6,409 bases of DNA from Hyphomonadaceae bacterium. GTDB lineage: Bacteria > Pseudomonadota > Alphaproteobacteria > Caulobacterales > Aquidulcibacteraceae. The notes beneath the pieces were generated by a model. The model saw nothing but the letters and a program-made list of their open reading frames with translations, did no database searches and was not told the DNA's origin. Position 1 is the stretch's first letter. Each line of letters begins with the position of its first letter. Where the stretch lies: assembly GCA_003526465.1 (NCBI GenBank), contig DPWD01000025.1, positions 1-6,409 on the forward strand, written 5' to 3'. Made by a program: the position numbers and the translations under genes. Below are positions 1 through 5,573 of this stretch, piece after piece.

Positions 1-1581
1 GCACAAAACGACCCGCTCGCGCTGCGGGGCCGCGACAGCGATGCGCTGCTGCAACTCCGCGCGGAAGTCCCTGGTAACGCCGAGCCAACGCTCACCGCAA
101 CCGCGCCGCCAGCAGGCGACGCGGAGGCGTCGGGCGCATTCATATTGTTGGGGGTTGCCATCGAGGGCGCCAACGCCTTCCCGGTGAGCGAATTGGCGCC
201 GTATTACGAGCCCTACCTGACGCAACCGGTTACCCACGAACACTTGGCGCAAATCGCCCAGCGCATCACCGACCATTACCGCGCCGCGGGCTATTTTCTC
301 TCTCGCGCGCTTGTACCGAACCAGCATGGCGGCGGCGTTGCGCGTATCCAAATCATCGAAGGCGCCATTACCGAGATTGTGCTGGAAGGCGACGGCGCCG
401 CGGCGGCGCGGCCATTTTTTCGCGGCGTCAGCGGCGGTTCCATTACCAATATCGGCGATCTAGAGCGCCGCCTAGCGCTCGCTGGCGACACGCCGGGGCT
501 CAGCGTGCGCTCGCGCATGGAGCCCGACCCAAATGACCTGCGGGCACACCGGCTCATCGTCACCGCCGACTTATCGCCATTCGAAGCGCGCGCTTCGCTG
601 GATAATCGCGGCGTGGATTCCGCTGGACCGTGGCAATTCTACGCACGCGGCGCCGCAAATTCAATCTTCCGCGCGCGCGATCAAGCCGGGCTCGGCGTTT
701 TCACAACGCCGCTGGCGCCAGAAGAATTCACGCTTGGCGAAGCTTCCTACGCGGTGGCGTTCACGGACGGGGCGAGACTTCGCATTTCCGCATCCATGTC
801 GCGTGCGCACGATGGCGCTGACATGTCCTCGTCCGATGTTGGCGGCGACAGCGAGGCAATCTCTTTCAGCTATGAATTTCCGCTGCAGCGCACCCGGCGG
901 CGCGGACTCTGGCTCGGCGTGGCGTTCGAGTCCCGCCACCAGGAAAACGTCTGGGCGAGCGGCAGCGGATTCGCCGACGAGTTGCGCGTGGCGCGAGCCG
1001 CGCTGCGCGGCATGCTCAATGAAAATGGACGCGCGACGAGCATGATCGTGCAAGCTTCGTTCGGTCTCCCTATGCTCGGCGCTTCCGACGCTTCAATTTT
1101 GCGGCGCTCGCGCGCCGGCGCGGATGCTGCCTTCGCCAAGTTGGATTTTTTCTCCTCGCACTATCGCGACGTCGGCGATCATTTCGGCTTGTACGCCACA
1201 CTAGCGGGACAGTGGTCGCCTGAGCCTCTCCTGGCGGCCGAACAATTCTTTGCCGGCGGCGCTCCGTTCGGGCGCGGCTACGCGTACGGCGAAATCGCGG
1301 GCGACCAAGGTTTAGCGGGTCTGTTGGAATTCCGCGCTGGGTTCCAGCCGACCTCCGACCTCGTCACTTTTGTCCAGGGCTATTTCTTCCTAGACGCCGC
1401 CGAGGTCTGGAACCTGCGCACCGAAGGCGCGGCCTTGGCTTCCGCCGGCGCAGGCGTGCGCGTGACGTTCGACGATCGGGTCACTGCTGGTCTGGAACTG
1501 GCCCGCCCCCTTACACGGGAGCCGTCAGAGGAGGACGGCAAGGATTGGCGGCAGTTTTTCTCGCTAACGGCGAACTACTGA
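1..1581 (+). CDS. Two-partner secretion outer-membrane transporter, TpsB/ShlB/FhaC family (5' end outside the window)
   Basis: This is an Omp85-superfamily transporter that would sit in the outer membrane and export a large TpsA partner (hemolysin, adhesin or similar). The reading frame is open from base 1, so the start lies upstream; 526 codons are visible. Residues are counted from the first visible codon. Residues 1-46 are a Pro/Ala-rich linker, and the opening AQNDP could directly follow a signal-peptide cleavage site. A POTRA domain (about 47-122) has the hallmarks IEGANAFP, YRAAGYFLSRALVPNQ and a closing IIEG. A second POTRA follows to about 193. The rest is a beta-barrel with alternating aromatic strands and an aromatic C-terminus (TANY). 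The family's L6 motif appears as GRGY with Arg425, and the late barrel motif as FLDAAEVW (463-470). Visible length suggests only the signal peptide and a few residues are missing. A later TTG at 145 would cut into the POTRA fold and is not the start. The substrate is unknown because no TpsA gene is visible. Confidence 0.9.
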   Translation, partial: AQNDPLALRGRDSDALLQLRAEVPGNAEPTLTATAPPAGDAEASGAFILLGVAIEGANAFPVSELAPYYEPYLTQPVTHEHLAQIAQRITDHYRAAGYFLSRALVPNQHGGGVARIQIIEGAITEIVLEGDGAAAARPFFRGVSGGSITNIGDLERRLALAGDTPGLSVRSRMEPDPNDLRAHRLIVTADLSPFEARASLDNRGVDSAGPWQFYARGAANSIFRARDQAGLGVFTTPLAPEEFTLGEASYAVAFTDGARLRISASMSRAHDGADMSSSDVGGDSEAISFSYEFPLQRTRRRGLWLGVAFESRHQENVWASGSGFADELRVARAALRGMLNENGRATSMIVQASFGLPMLGASDASILRRSRAGADAAFAKLDFFSSHYRDVGDHFGLYATLAGQWSPEPLLAAEQFFAGGAPFGRGYAYGEIAGDQGLAGLLEFRAGFQPTSDLVTFVQGYFFLDAAEVWNLRTEGAALASAGAGVRVTFDDRVTAGLELARPLTREPSEEDGKDWRQFFSLTANY

Positions 1582-1612
1582 ACCGTCCAGCGTGTCCGCG
1601 ACACTGGCGAAA

Positions 1613-1689
1613 TGGTCGGAGTAGCAAGATTCGAACTTACGACCCCCACGTCCCGAACGTGGTGCTCTACCAGGCTGAGCTATACTCCG
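1613..1689 (-). tRNA. tRNA-Pro, anticodon CGG
   Basis: Read on the minus strand, the gene folds into a complete 77-base cloverleaf. The acceptor stem is CGGAGTA paired with TACTCCG, followed by discriminator A and an encoded CCA (bases 1615-1613). The anticodon stem CCACG/CGTGG closes the loop TTCGGGA, giving anticodon CGG, which reads CCG proline codons. The T-arm is GTAAG, loop TTCGAAT, CTTGC. C1-G72 with A73 is typical of bacterial tRNA-Pro. CCG is expected to be a common codon in a GC-rich genome. The gene is convergent with the secretion transporter and divergent from tRNA-Gln. Confidence 0.97.
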
Positions 1690-1700
1690 AAGGGGCGGGC

Positions 1701-1728
1701 TTATAGAGTACGGGACCGGGGCAGGCAA
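1701..1728 (-). promoter_or_regulatory. Candidate sigma70-type promoter for tRNA-Pro
   Basis: On the minus strand a -35-like TTGCCT (1728-1723) and a -10-like CTATAA (1706-1701) are separated by 16 bases. This would place the transcription start only a few bases before the mature tRNA 5' end at 1689. The spacing and the good -10 match make this plausible; no experimental support exists. Confidence 0.5.
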
Positions 1729-1766
1729 CGCTTGCGCGTGGGCATGCGGCAATTGCCGAACTGCCA

Positions 1767-1795
1767 TTGCATCTGGCGCCGGCCCCCCTTAATTA
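1767..1795 (+). promoter_or_regulatory. Candidate sigma70-type promoter for tRNA-Gln
   Basis: A -35-like TTGCAT (1767-1772) is followed after 17 bases by a -10-like TAATTA (1790-1795), the only AT-rich patch in this GC-rich spacer. Initiation would fall near 1802, about 10 bases before the mature tRNA. The -10 match is only fair, so this is a moderate-to-weak call. Confidence 0.4.
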
Positions 1796-1811
1796 GCGCC
1801 CTTCTCGCTGT

Positions 1812-1886
1812 TGGGGTGTCGCCAAGCGGTAAGGCAGCGGTTTTTGGTACCGCCATTCCTAGGTTCGAATCCTAGCACCCCAGCCA
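1812..1886 (+). tRNA. tRNA-Gln, anticodon TTG
   Basis: This is a complete 75-base cloverleaf with encoded CCA. The acceptor stem is TGGGGTG/CACCCCA with discriminator G. The anticodon stem GCGGT/ACCGC encloses loop TTTTGGT, giving anticodon TTG, which reads CAA. The T-arm is CTAGG, loop TTCGAAT, CCTAG. The first pair is U1-A72, the pair known to be recognised by the GatCAB amidotransferase on tRNA-Gln (it is also present in species that use glutaminyl-tRNA synthetase). A pyrimidine-rich tract follows directly after the CCA end. Confidence 0.97.
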
Positions 1887-1905
1887 CGCTTTTTCTCTTT
1901 TTCCC
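1887..1905 (+). terminator. Possible U-rich termination tract after tRNA-Gln
   Basis: Two runs of five T separated by CTC follow the tRNA within 5 bases. No separate GC hairpin precedes them, so termination would have to use the tRNA's own T-arm/acceptor structure or be Rho-assisted. The next gene on this side is convergent, which fits a transcript end here. Weak call. Confidence 0.35.
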
Positions 1906-1940
1906 TCAAACGCTTGCAAGCCCGGAGGGGGGACTAGCCG

Positions 1941-2468
1941 CTATCGCGCGCGCAACTCCCGTTTGTAGCGCCTCCAGTTCTCCACATAATGCGCAGCCGA
2001 GAGGCGGATCAGCTGCTTTTGCGCCGCGTCGAGCCGGCGCGCGACCCGCGCAGGCGCTCCGGTGATCAGAGCACCCTCTTCGAAGCTCTTTCGCTCCGTG
2101 ACCAGCGCATGCGCGCCGACCAGGCAGGCATTCCCGATAACGGCGTGGTTCAGCACTGTCGCCTTGATGCCGATGAGAGAATTGTCGCCAATTGTGCAGC
2201 CGTGCAGCATGGCTTGATGGCCGATGGTGACGCCGCTCCCGATAGTTAGAGGCGCGCCCATGTCGGTGTGCAGTATGCTGCCATCCTGCACGTTTGAGCC
2301 CTCGCCAACAACGATGGACTCGTTGTCGCCACGCAGCACCGCGCCAAACCACACCGACGCATTGCGCTTCAATACAACCCTGCCGATCAACACCGCCGTC
2401 GGCGCAACCCAAAACGCGTCGGCGTCCTCAACCTCAAGGTCGGCATCGGCGAGCGCATAGATGGGCAT
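1941..2468 (-). CDS. Gamma-carbonic anhydrase family protein (left-handed beta-helix hexapeptide repeats)
   Basis: A cytoplasmic, probably trimeric, hexapeptide-repeat protein of 175 residues, normal for this bacterial family. It opens with the characteristic MPIYAL and [10 protein letters not shown]. Repeats of the [LIV]-G-x4 type run from about residue 20 to 140, and a C-terminal helical tail follows. The three zinc-ligand histidines of gamma-carbonic anhydrases align with His67 (ILHTD), His84 (IGHQ) and His89 (LHGC). The conserved Arg46/Asp48 (LRGDN) and Gln61/Asp62 (VQDG) are also present. Members are annotated as carbonic anhydrase or transferase-like; true CO2-hydrating activity is often unproven. 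I chose the ATG at 2468 because GGAG lies 7 bases upstream and homologues start at MPIYAL. An in-frame ATG at 2498 would add 10 residues. The gene is convergent with tRNA-Gln and divergent from phoH. Confidence 0.93.
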   Translation of the reverse strand: MPIYALADADLEVEDADAFWVAPTAVLIGRVVLKRNASVWFGAVLRGDNESIVVGEGSNVQDGSILHTDMGAPLTIGSGVTIGHQAMLHGCTIGDNSLIGIKATVLNHAVIGNACLVGAHALVTERKSFEEGALITGAPARVARRLDAAQKQLIRLSAAHYVENWRRYKRELRAR

Positions 2469-2762
2469 GTGGCGGCTCCAGCGAAATTTTCGTGACATTG
2501 CCAGACTTCAATGCGTCGTTAACCGGTTCGGCGCTTGATGAGAACTGTCAGGAACGGACCTTCTCCGGTCCGCCCGTCTCCAAGAGCCTCATAGGCTCGC
2601 TTTGTGGGGGAGTACGTGGGGCAAGAGCGCAGGTCTAGCGCACACCACCAAACGCCTTCCGGCGCCTGCCCCGACGACTCTTCGGATTCCAAGAATTTCT
2701 TCGACCCACCCGCCGCCGGCAGAAGCCGCGCGGCTTTTTCGCACTCCCGGAAGGAGACCTCG
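2469..2762. other. Divergent intergenic region and phoH leader with several hairpins
   Basis: This 294-base spacer separates the start codons of the gamma-carbonic anhydrase-like gene (minus) and phoH (plus). It contains the palindrome AACCGGTT (2521-2528), a 6-bp hairpin CGGACC/GGTCCG (2555-2572), a 6-bp hairpin GAGCCT/AGGCTC (2584-2598), the inverted repeat AAGAATTTCTT (2691-2701) and the terminator-like element at 2723-2739. The frame is open upstream of the phoH ATG back to a GTG at 2604, but no good ribosome binding site supports that start. I could not find a convincing -35/-10 pair for either direction. Confidence 0.5.
2723..2739 (+). terminator. Terminator-like hairpin in the phoH leader (candidate attenuator)
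   Basis: The perfect palindrome AAGCCGCGCGGCTT runs straight into five T residues. The stem is AAGCC/GGCTT with a GCGC loop. An alternative 5-bp pairing uses upstream GCCGC (2712-2716) with GCGGC (2730-2734) and would end at the same T tract. It lies only about 10 bases before the phoH ribosome binding site, so it is either an attenuator in the phoH leader or a leftover end of an upstream transcript. The short stem keeps confidence moderate. Confidence 0.45.
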
Positions 2763-3527
2763 ATGGCGAAACGCAGCGTAAGACGCAGGCACACCCAAGG
2801 CGTGCTCGATGTGCAAGAATTCCAGCGCGACGACCGCCGCCAGCGCAATTTGCAAGTGCTCGAAGGAGGTTGGCAGCCCGCCAATGACGGCGCGCGCGAG
2901 CAAAGTTTCGTCAAACACATCAGGCCCAAATCCAAAGGCCAGACCGCCCTCATGGAGGCGATCGACCAGCATGCTCTGGTGCTGGCCCTTGGCCCCGCCG
3001 GCACCGGCAAAACCTACCTCGCCATCGCCAAGGCGGTAGAAGCGCTCGAAGCCGGCAAGGTCGGGCGCATCGTGCTTTCCCGGCCAGCGGTGGAGGCGGG
3101 TGAATCGCTGGGCTTCCTGCCGGGCGCTATGGAAGACAAGCTCGCACCCTATCTGCGGCCGCTCTACGACGCGCTAACCGACCGCCTCTCCGCCAAACGC
3201 CTCAAGGCGCTGATGGCGGAAGGGTTGATCGAAATCGCGCCCGTGGGCTTCATGCGCGGGCGCACTCTGAACAACGCCTTCGTGGTCATCGACGAAGCGC
3301 AAAACTGCACCTACGGCCAGATCAAGATGCTGCTGACGCGTTTGGGATGGCACTCCACCATGGTGGTTACTGGCGACCCGGCGCAGACCGACCTGTTGCC
3401 CGATCTCTCGGGCCTGCACACTGTCGCCGACAAGCTCGAAGCCGTCAGTAACATTGCCGTCATTCGCCTTACCGATTCAGACATAGTGCGCCACCCGCTG
3501 GTCGCTTCCATGTTGGGTGTCTTGTAG
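2763..3527 (+). CDS. PhoH family P-loop ATPase (short form)
   Basis: A cytoplasmic P-loop NTPase of 254 residues related to the PhoH/YbeZ group, whose members are linked to RNA metabolism and in some species to phosphate starvation. A basic, Arg-rich N-terminus precedes the core. Walker A is GPAGTGKT (77-84), LSRP is at 105-108, Walker B is VVIDEAQN (174-181), and the sensor-like TGDPAQTDLL starts at 203. The family's IVRHPLV is at 241-247. The roughly 250-residue length lacks the extra N-terminal domain of YbeZ (about 350) and any PIN domain of the PhoH2 type, and no ybeY neighbour is visible. The start is firm: AAGGAG lies 6 bases before the ATG. An in-frame GTG at 2604 would add 53 low-complexity residues without a ribosome site and is rejected. 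Two terminator-like hairpins follow the stop. The precise role in this organism is unknown. Confidence 0.93.
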   Translation: MAKRSVRRRHTQGVLDVQEFQRDDRRQRNLQVLEGGWQPANDGAREQSFVKHIRPKSKGQTALMEAIDQHALVLALGPAGTGKTYLAIAKAVEALEAGKVGRIVLSRPAVEAGESLGFLPGAMEDKLAPYLRPLYDALTDRLSAKRLKALMAEGLIEIAPVGFMRGRTLNNAFVVIDEAQNCTYGQIKMLLTRLGWHSTMVVTGDPAQTDLLPDLSGLHTVADKLEAVSNIAVIRLTDSDIVRHPLVASMLGVL

Positions 3528-3534
3528 CCGCGGC

Positions 3535-3561
3535 GCGCCCATCCTCGGGACGGGCGTTTAT
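3535..3561 (+). terminator. Probable intrinsic terminator of phoH (first)
   Basis: Eight bases after the phoH stop, CGCCC (3536-3540) pairs with GGGCG (3552-3556) across an 11-base loop, extendable by a G-U pair, and is followed by TTTAT. The T tract is short, so termination may be incomplete. Confidence 0.5.
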
Positions 3562-3589
3562 GTCAGGTTGGATTTTGTGAAATTCACTT

Positions 3590-3628
3590 CGCCCCGGGGT
3601 GCTCCTCACGCCGGGGCGCTTGTTTGTT
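3590..3628 (+). terminator. Strong intrinsic terminator downstream of phoH (second)
   Basis: A perfect 8-bp stem CGCCCCGG (3590-3597) / CCGGGGCG (3611-3618) carries a small inner GTG/CAC pairing around loop CTCCT. It is followed by the T-rich CTTGTTTGTT. This is the best rho-independent terminator in the window. It lies only 30 bases before the start of the next small gene, so that gene either has its own promoter close to its start or is controlled by readthrough. Confidence 0.75.
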
Positions 3629-3657
3629 CAGGACCTCGTCTGTGTTAAGGTAGCGCC

Positions 3658-3876
3658 ATGAGCGAAACGTCGCCCGTCGAGGATTATCGCACGCTATACC
3701 GCCGCGCCTTCGAGGAGTTCGGCGCCATGGCGCTATGGAACTTGCGCCAACTTGGGGAGCCGACGCCTGAACACGCCTTGGTCATCGCAGGGGCGCTTCG
3801 CCGCGAGGGAAACCTCTCGGCGCGTTTCTTGGCTGAGCAAATCGAGGCCGCATGCCGTGCCGCGCCGCCGCCATGA
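3658..3876 (+). CDS. Small hypothetical protein, 72 residues
   Basis: I do not recognise a named family. The protein is acidic to neutral, soluble and mostly helical, with no signal peptide or membrane segment. Residues 8-31 form an aromatic-rich segment (YRTLYRRAFEEFGAMALWN). A second half contains PTPEHALVIAGALRREG and a helix ending in a Pro/Ala-rich tail (AAPPP). Alternating patterns such as ALxIAxALRxEG with RFLAEQIE look like a real folded helical domain, and third codon positions favour G/C, so I consider it coding. AAGG lies 7 bases before the ATG. It follows the strong hairpin at 3590-3628 and converges with the minus-strand membrane-protein gene, with 30 bases between the two stops. 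It could be a regulator or adaptor, but nothing visible decides this. Confidence 0.68.
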   Translation: MSETSPVEDYRTLYRRAFEEFGAMALWNLRQLGEPTPEHALVIAGALRREGNLSARFLAEQIEAACRAAPPP

Positions 3877-3906
3877 TGGAGCGGTACACCCTGCCCGAAG
3901 CCGCGC

Positions 3907-4293
3907 TCAAAGCCGCGGGAGATGCACGAACGGCATGTAATCTCCCCAGCCGAGGCCATAGAAAAACAGGGCGTGGATCAGCGGTGCCGAAAGAAACGCG
4001 AGCACCAGATATGTTGCGGTGCGCGCGCCGCCGAACCGAAACACGAGCGGAGGAAGCACGACCGTCGCAAGCATCGGAATTGTGTAATAAATCCACCAAG
4101 GCAACCCAAAGTTCGCCCCGTATTTCGCGAACAACACGCCGACTAGCGACACAAGACCGGCGACCACGAAAATAGGCGCCCAGCCGAGCGGACGGCCTCC
4201 CCGCAACCTAGCGGCAAACACGATCACTGCGGTCAGGACCAAAGTAGAGGCTGCGATGTAGTACGGAACTCGATGCGGGTCGCTCGGCTCCAC
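3907..4293 (-). CDS. Small integral membrane protein, four predicted helices, unknown function
   Basis: A 128-residue, strongly hydrophobic protein of no family I recognise. Four membrane segments are visible at about residues 10-29, 38-57, 66-86 and 92-113. They are separated by short loops with Arg/Gly (RLRGGRPLG and FRFGGARTA) that are probably cytoplasmic. Trp/Tyr clusters (PWWIYY) mark membrane interfaces. I chose the GTG at 4293 because GGAAGG lies 6 bases upstream. A TTG at 4299 overlapping the preceding stop as TTGA would add two residues but has no properly spaced ribosome site. The 2-base gap to the DUF3126 gene means the two are almost certainly co-translated from one message. No catalytic motif is visible. 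It is the last gene of the minus-strand run and converges with the small gene ending at 3876. Confidence 0.77.
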   Translation of the reverse strand: MEPSDPHRVPYYIAASTLVLTAVIVFAARLRGGRPLGWAPIFVVAGLVSLVGVLFAKYGANFGLPWWIYYTIPMLATVVLPPLVFRFGGARTATYLVLAFLSAPLIHALFFYGLGWGDYMPFVHLPRL

Positions 4294-4295
4294 CC

Positions 4296-4715
4296 TCAAC
4301 CTTCCAGATCGATATCGAGCACCATCATGGTCAGCACTTGGCCCTCGTCCTCGTCAGCCGAGAGCGTGCCGACGAATTCGTCGTGCACATAGACTTCCGC
4401 TGAATCGGTCTTGCGCGGGCGGGCGCGCACGTCGAGGTCGGCGGCGTGCAGCTTTTGGCGCAGCAATGTCTGCAGGCGGGCGCGTTCGGTTTCGTCGATG
4501 GGGGCGTCCTTTTTGGCGCCGCGGGCGCGTGGAATCGCGAGGCTGATCGCGTAGCTCACCTCGCCGTCTTCATCGTCGCGCCGCAACTGCGCCACCGCCT
4601 GGCCATCGACCAGCACCTCGCCTTCTTCGCCCCCGAGCGCGACAACCGAGACCGTTGGCGAGCCCAGCAGCTTACTAAGATAGCCGCCCAGACGGGTGCA
4701 TTCGGCTGCATTCAC
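4296..4715 (-). CDS. DUF3126 family protein with two tandem DUF3126-like units
   Basis: A 139-residue soluble, acidic protein. Residues about 75-136 match the DUF3126 pattern I know from Alphaproteobacteria: an amphipathic helix (LQTLLRQKL), then RPRKTDSAEVYVHDEFVG, then an acidic turn (DEDEG) and closing DIDLEG. Residues about 3-61 repeat the same layout in diverged form: helix LGGYLSKLLG, strand VSVVAL, EVLVDGQAVAQL, DDEDGEVSYAISLAI. A linker (62-74) containing GAKKDAPID joins the halves. Typical members, as I recall them, hold one unit of about 70 residues, so this looks like an internal duplication in which the second copy kept the family signature. The start is GTG with AGAGG 6 bases upstream. 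The function of DUF3126 is unknown. It is followed after 2 bases by a membrane-protein gene. Confidence 0.88.
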   Translation of the reverse strand: MNAAECTRLGGYLSKLLGSPTVSVVALGGEEGEVLVDGQAVAQLRRDDEDGEVSYAISLAIPRARGAKKDAPIDETERARLQTLLRQKLHAADLDVRARPRKTDSAEVYVHDEFVGTLSADEDEGQVLTMMVLDIDLEG

Positions 4716-4784
4716 GTGACACCTCTCAATCGGGCGCGAGCGCCCCTGCTTGCGCCTTTCAGGTCAAGCCGCGCCGCGGATGGA

Positions 4785-5072
4785 TCAGTCGAAATCCCAA
4801 TGCGTGGCTTCGTGGCGCAAATGGCGGCCGACAAGATAGCAGGCCACGCCTATGGCGCCAAACGCGCCGACCACGCCGAGATAGTCCCACATGCCGTCCT
4901 TGATCGCGCCCATCAGTGTGAACGGCGTGTAAGCCGCCACCAGCATCAGTGCGACGCCGCAGGCGGCGCCGGTCTTGATCAGCACGTCGCCAAAGAAGAA
5001 ATTGCGATCGATCTCGCCGCGGGAGCGTCGTTGTGGGCGTTCGGGCGACGGTTCTTGATGAGATCTGGACAT
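4785..5072 (-). CDS. Small two-helix membrane protein, 95 residues, unknown function
   Basis: I do not recognise a family. The first 25 or so residues are hydrophilic and basic (SPERPQRRSRGEIDRN) and probably cytoplasmic. Two membrane segments follow, at about 29-54 and 61-82, and the tail is short and charged (GRHLRHEATHWDFD). The layout suggests a hairpin-like inner-membrane protein with both ends in the cytoplasm. The ATG at 5072 has only a weak AGAG about 9 bases upstream, but no other start fits the hydrophilic N-terminus. It lies 58 bases after the preceding hypothetical gene and 69 bases before the DUF3126 gene on the same strand. Steady G/C third positions and the clear membrane topology support a real gene. 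Confidence 0.78.
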   Translation of the reverse strand: MSRSHQEPSPERPQRRSRGEIDRNFFFGDVLIKTGAACGVALMLVAAYTPFTLMGAIKDGMWDYLGVVGAFGAIGVACYLVGRHLRHEATHWDFD

Positions 5073-5130
5073 AGCGCGCTACTCTAAACGGATTCGCGCG
5101 CGCGCACCCACCGGCTATCGTTTCGGCTCG

Positions 5131-5520
5131 TTATCGCTTGGGCGGCGCAGCAGCCTGCGGCGCTGGCTCCAGCTCGTAGGAGATGACGGCGCTGCGCGCT
5201 TCCGAGCGCACTTCGTGGCTGCAATTGCTGCGCGCGAACGCCTCCGCCAATTGGCGCGCGCGCGGGAGGTTCTCCCCCCAGCCCTTCTTGGTGTCGTAGA
5301 GCACGGCAAACCCGGTCCATGGCATCATGGTCTGGCCCAGGGTCTCGCTTTCGAAAATCTTGTGGAAGTGCTTCTGGAAGAAGCCCAGCCGCGCGGAAAT
5401 GGTGGCGGTGTCGGCAGGGCGCAATTCGTCCAGGAACTCAGACCAGGAGCGGCTGGCTTCGCGGCACATTTCTATGATGCGCGTGTCACCGCGGCTCAGA
5501 CGTTCGAGCAATTCGTGCAT
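5131..5520 (-). CDS. Hypothetical protein, 129 residues, immediately downstream of gatA
   Basis: I do not recognise a family. The protein looks soluble: residues 1-60 are mainly helical and charged (MHELLERLSRGD, SWSEFLDELRPAD), 45-60 are rich in Phe/His (GFFQKHFHKIFE), and a central part has aromatic strands (PWTGFAVLYDTKKGWGE). A Pro/Ala tail (PAPQAAAPPKR) closes it. Two cysteines (19 and 100) are present but no metal motif. No signal peptide or membrane helix is visible. The ATG at 5520 has AAGAGG 5 bases upstream. The gene begins 53 bases after the gatA stop, in the place where many bacteria carry gatB, but it has no resemblance to GatB. Co-transcription with gatA is likely from spacing and direction; a role in tRNA amidation is not implied. 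Confidence 0.8.
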   Translation of the reverse strand: MHELLERLSRGDTRIIEMCREASRSWSEFLDELRPADTATISARLGFFQKHFHKIFESETLGQTMMPWTGFAVLYDTKKGWGENLPRARQLAEAFARSNCSHEVRSEARSAVISYELEPAPQAAAPPKR

Positions 5521-5573
5521 GGGGGCCTCTTGTCCTTGGGCGCCTTCTTAGCCTCGGGATTTGGCGGCGACAA

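Noticed and set aside
1613..1886. tRNA genes as integration sites of a genomic island
   Set aside because: I saw no second copy of either tRNA 3' end in the window, no integrase gene and no sharp composition change.
2545..2563. Pho-box half-site CTGTCA upstream of phoH
   Set aside because: Only one half of the direct repeat is present; the second position reads GGACCT. One six-base match is expected by chance.
2538..2594. 18-codon leader peptide frame (starts MRTVRNGPS) upstream of phoH
   Set aside because: No ribosome site before its ATG, no run of a regulatory amino acid, and it is far from the terminator-like hairpin; indistinguishable from chance.
2604..2762. Upstream extension of PhoH from GTG at 2604 (53 extra residues)
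   Set aside because: No ribosome site, Ser/Pro/Ala-rich unconserved-looking sequence, and it would contain the hairpin region; the ATG at 2763 has a textbook ribosome site.
2519..3010. Minus-strand frame of 163 codons over the phoH leader and N-terminus
   Set aside because: It overlaps the confirmed PhoH coding region, is low in recognisable structure, and has no ribosome site; it is a GC-driven shadow.
3873..4175. Plus-strand frame overlapping the stop of the small gene as ATGA and continuing over the membrane-protein gene
   Set aside because: It is antisense to the four-helix membrane protein, and its Arg-rich, featureless translation looks non-coding.
4732..4745. GC hairpin GGGCG-CGAG-CGCCC between the 95-residue gene and the DUF3126 gene
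   Set aside because: No T tract on either strand and only a 5-bp stem; not enough to call a terminator or processing site.
4446..5087. Long open frame on the plus strand (213 codons) across the DUF3126 and small membrane-protein genes
   Set aside because: It is antisense to two well-supported minus-strand genes with ribosome sites and recognisable features. Long antisense frames are common in GC-rich DNA, and its translation resembles no protein family.
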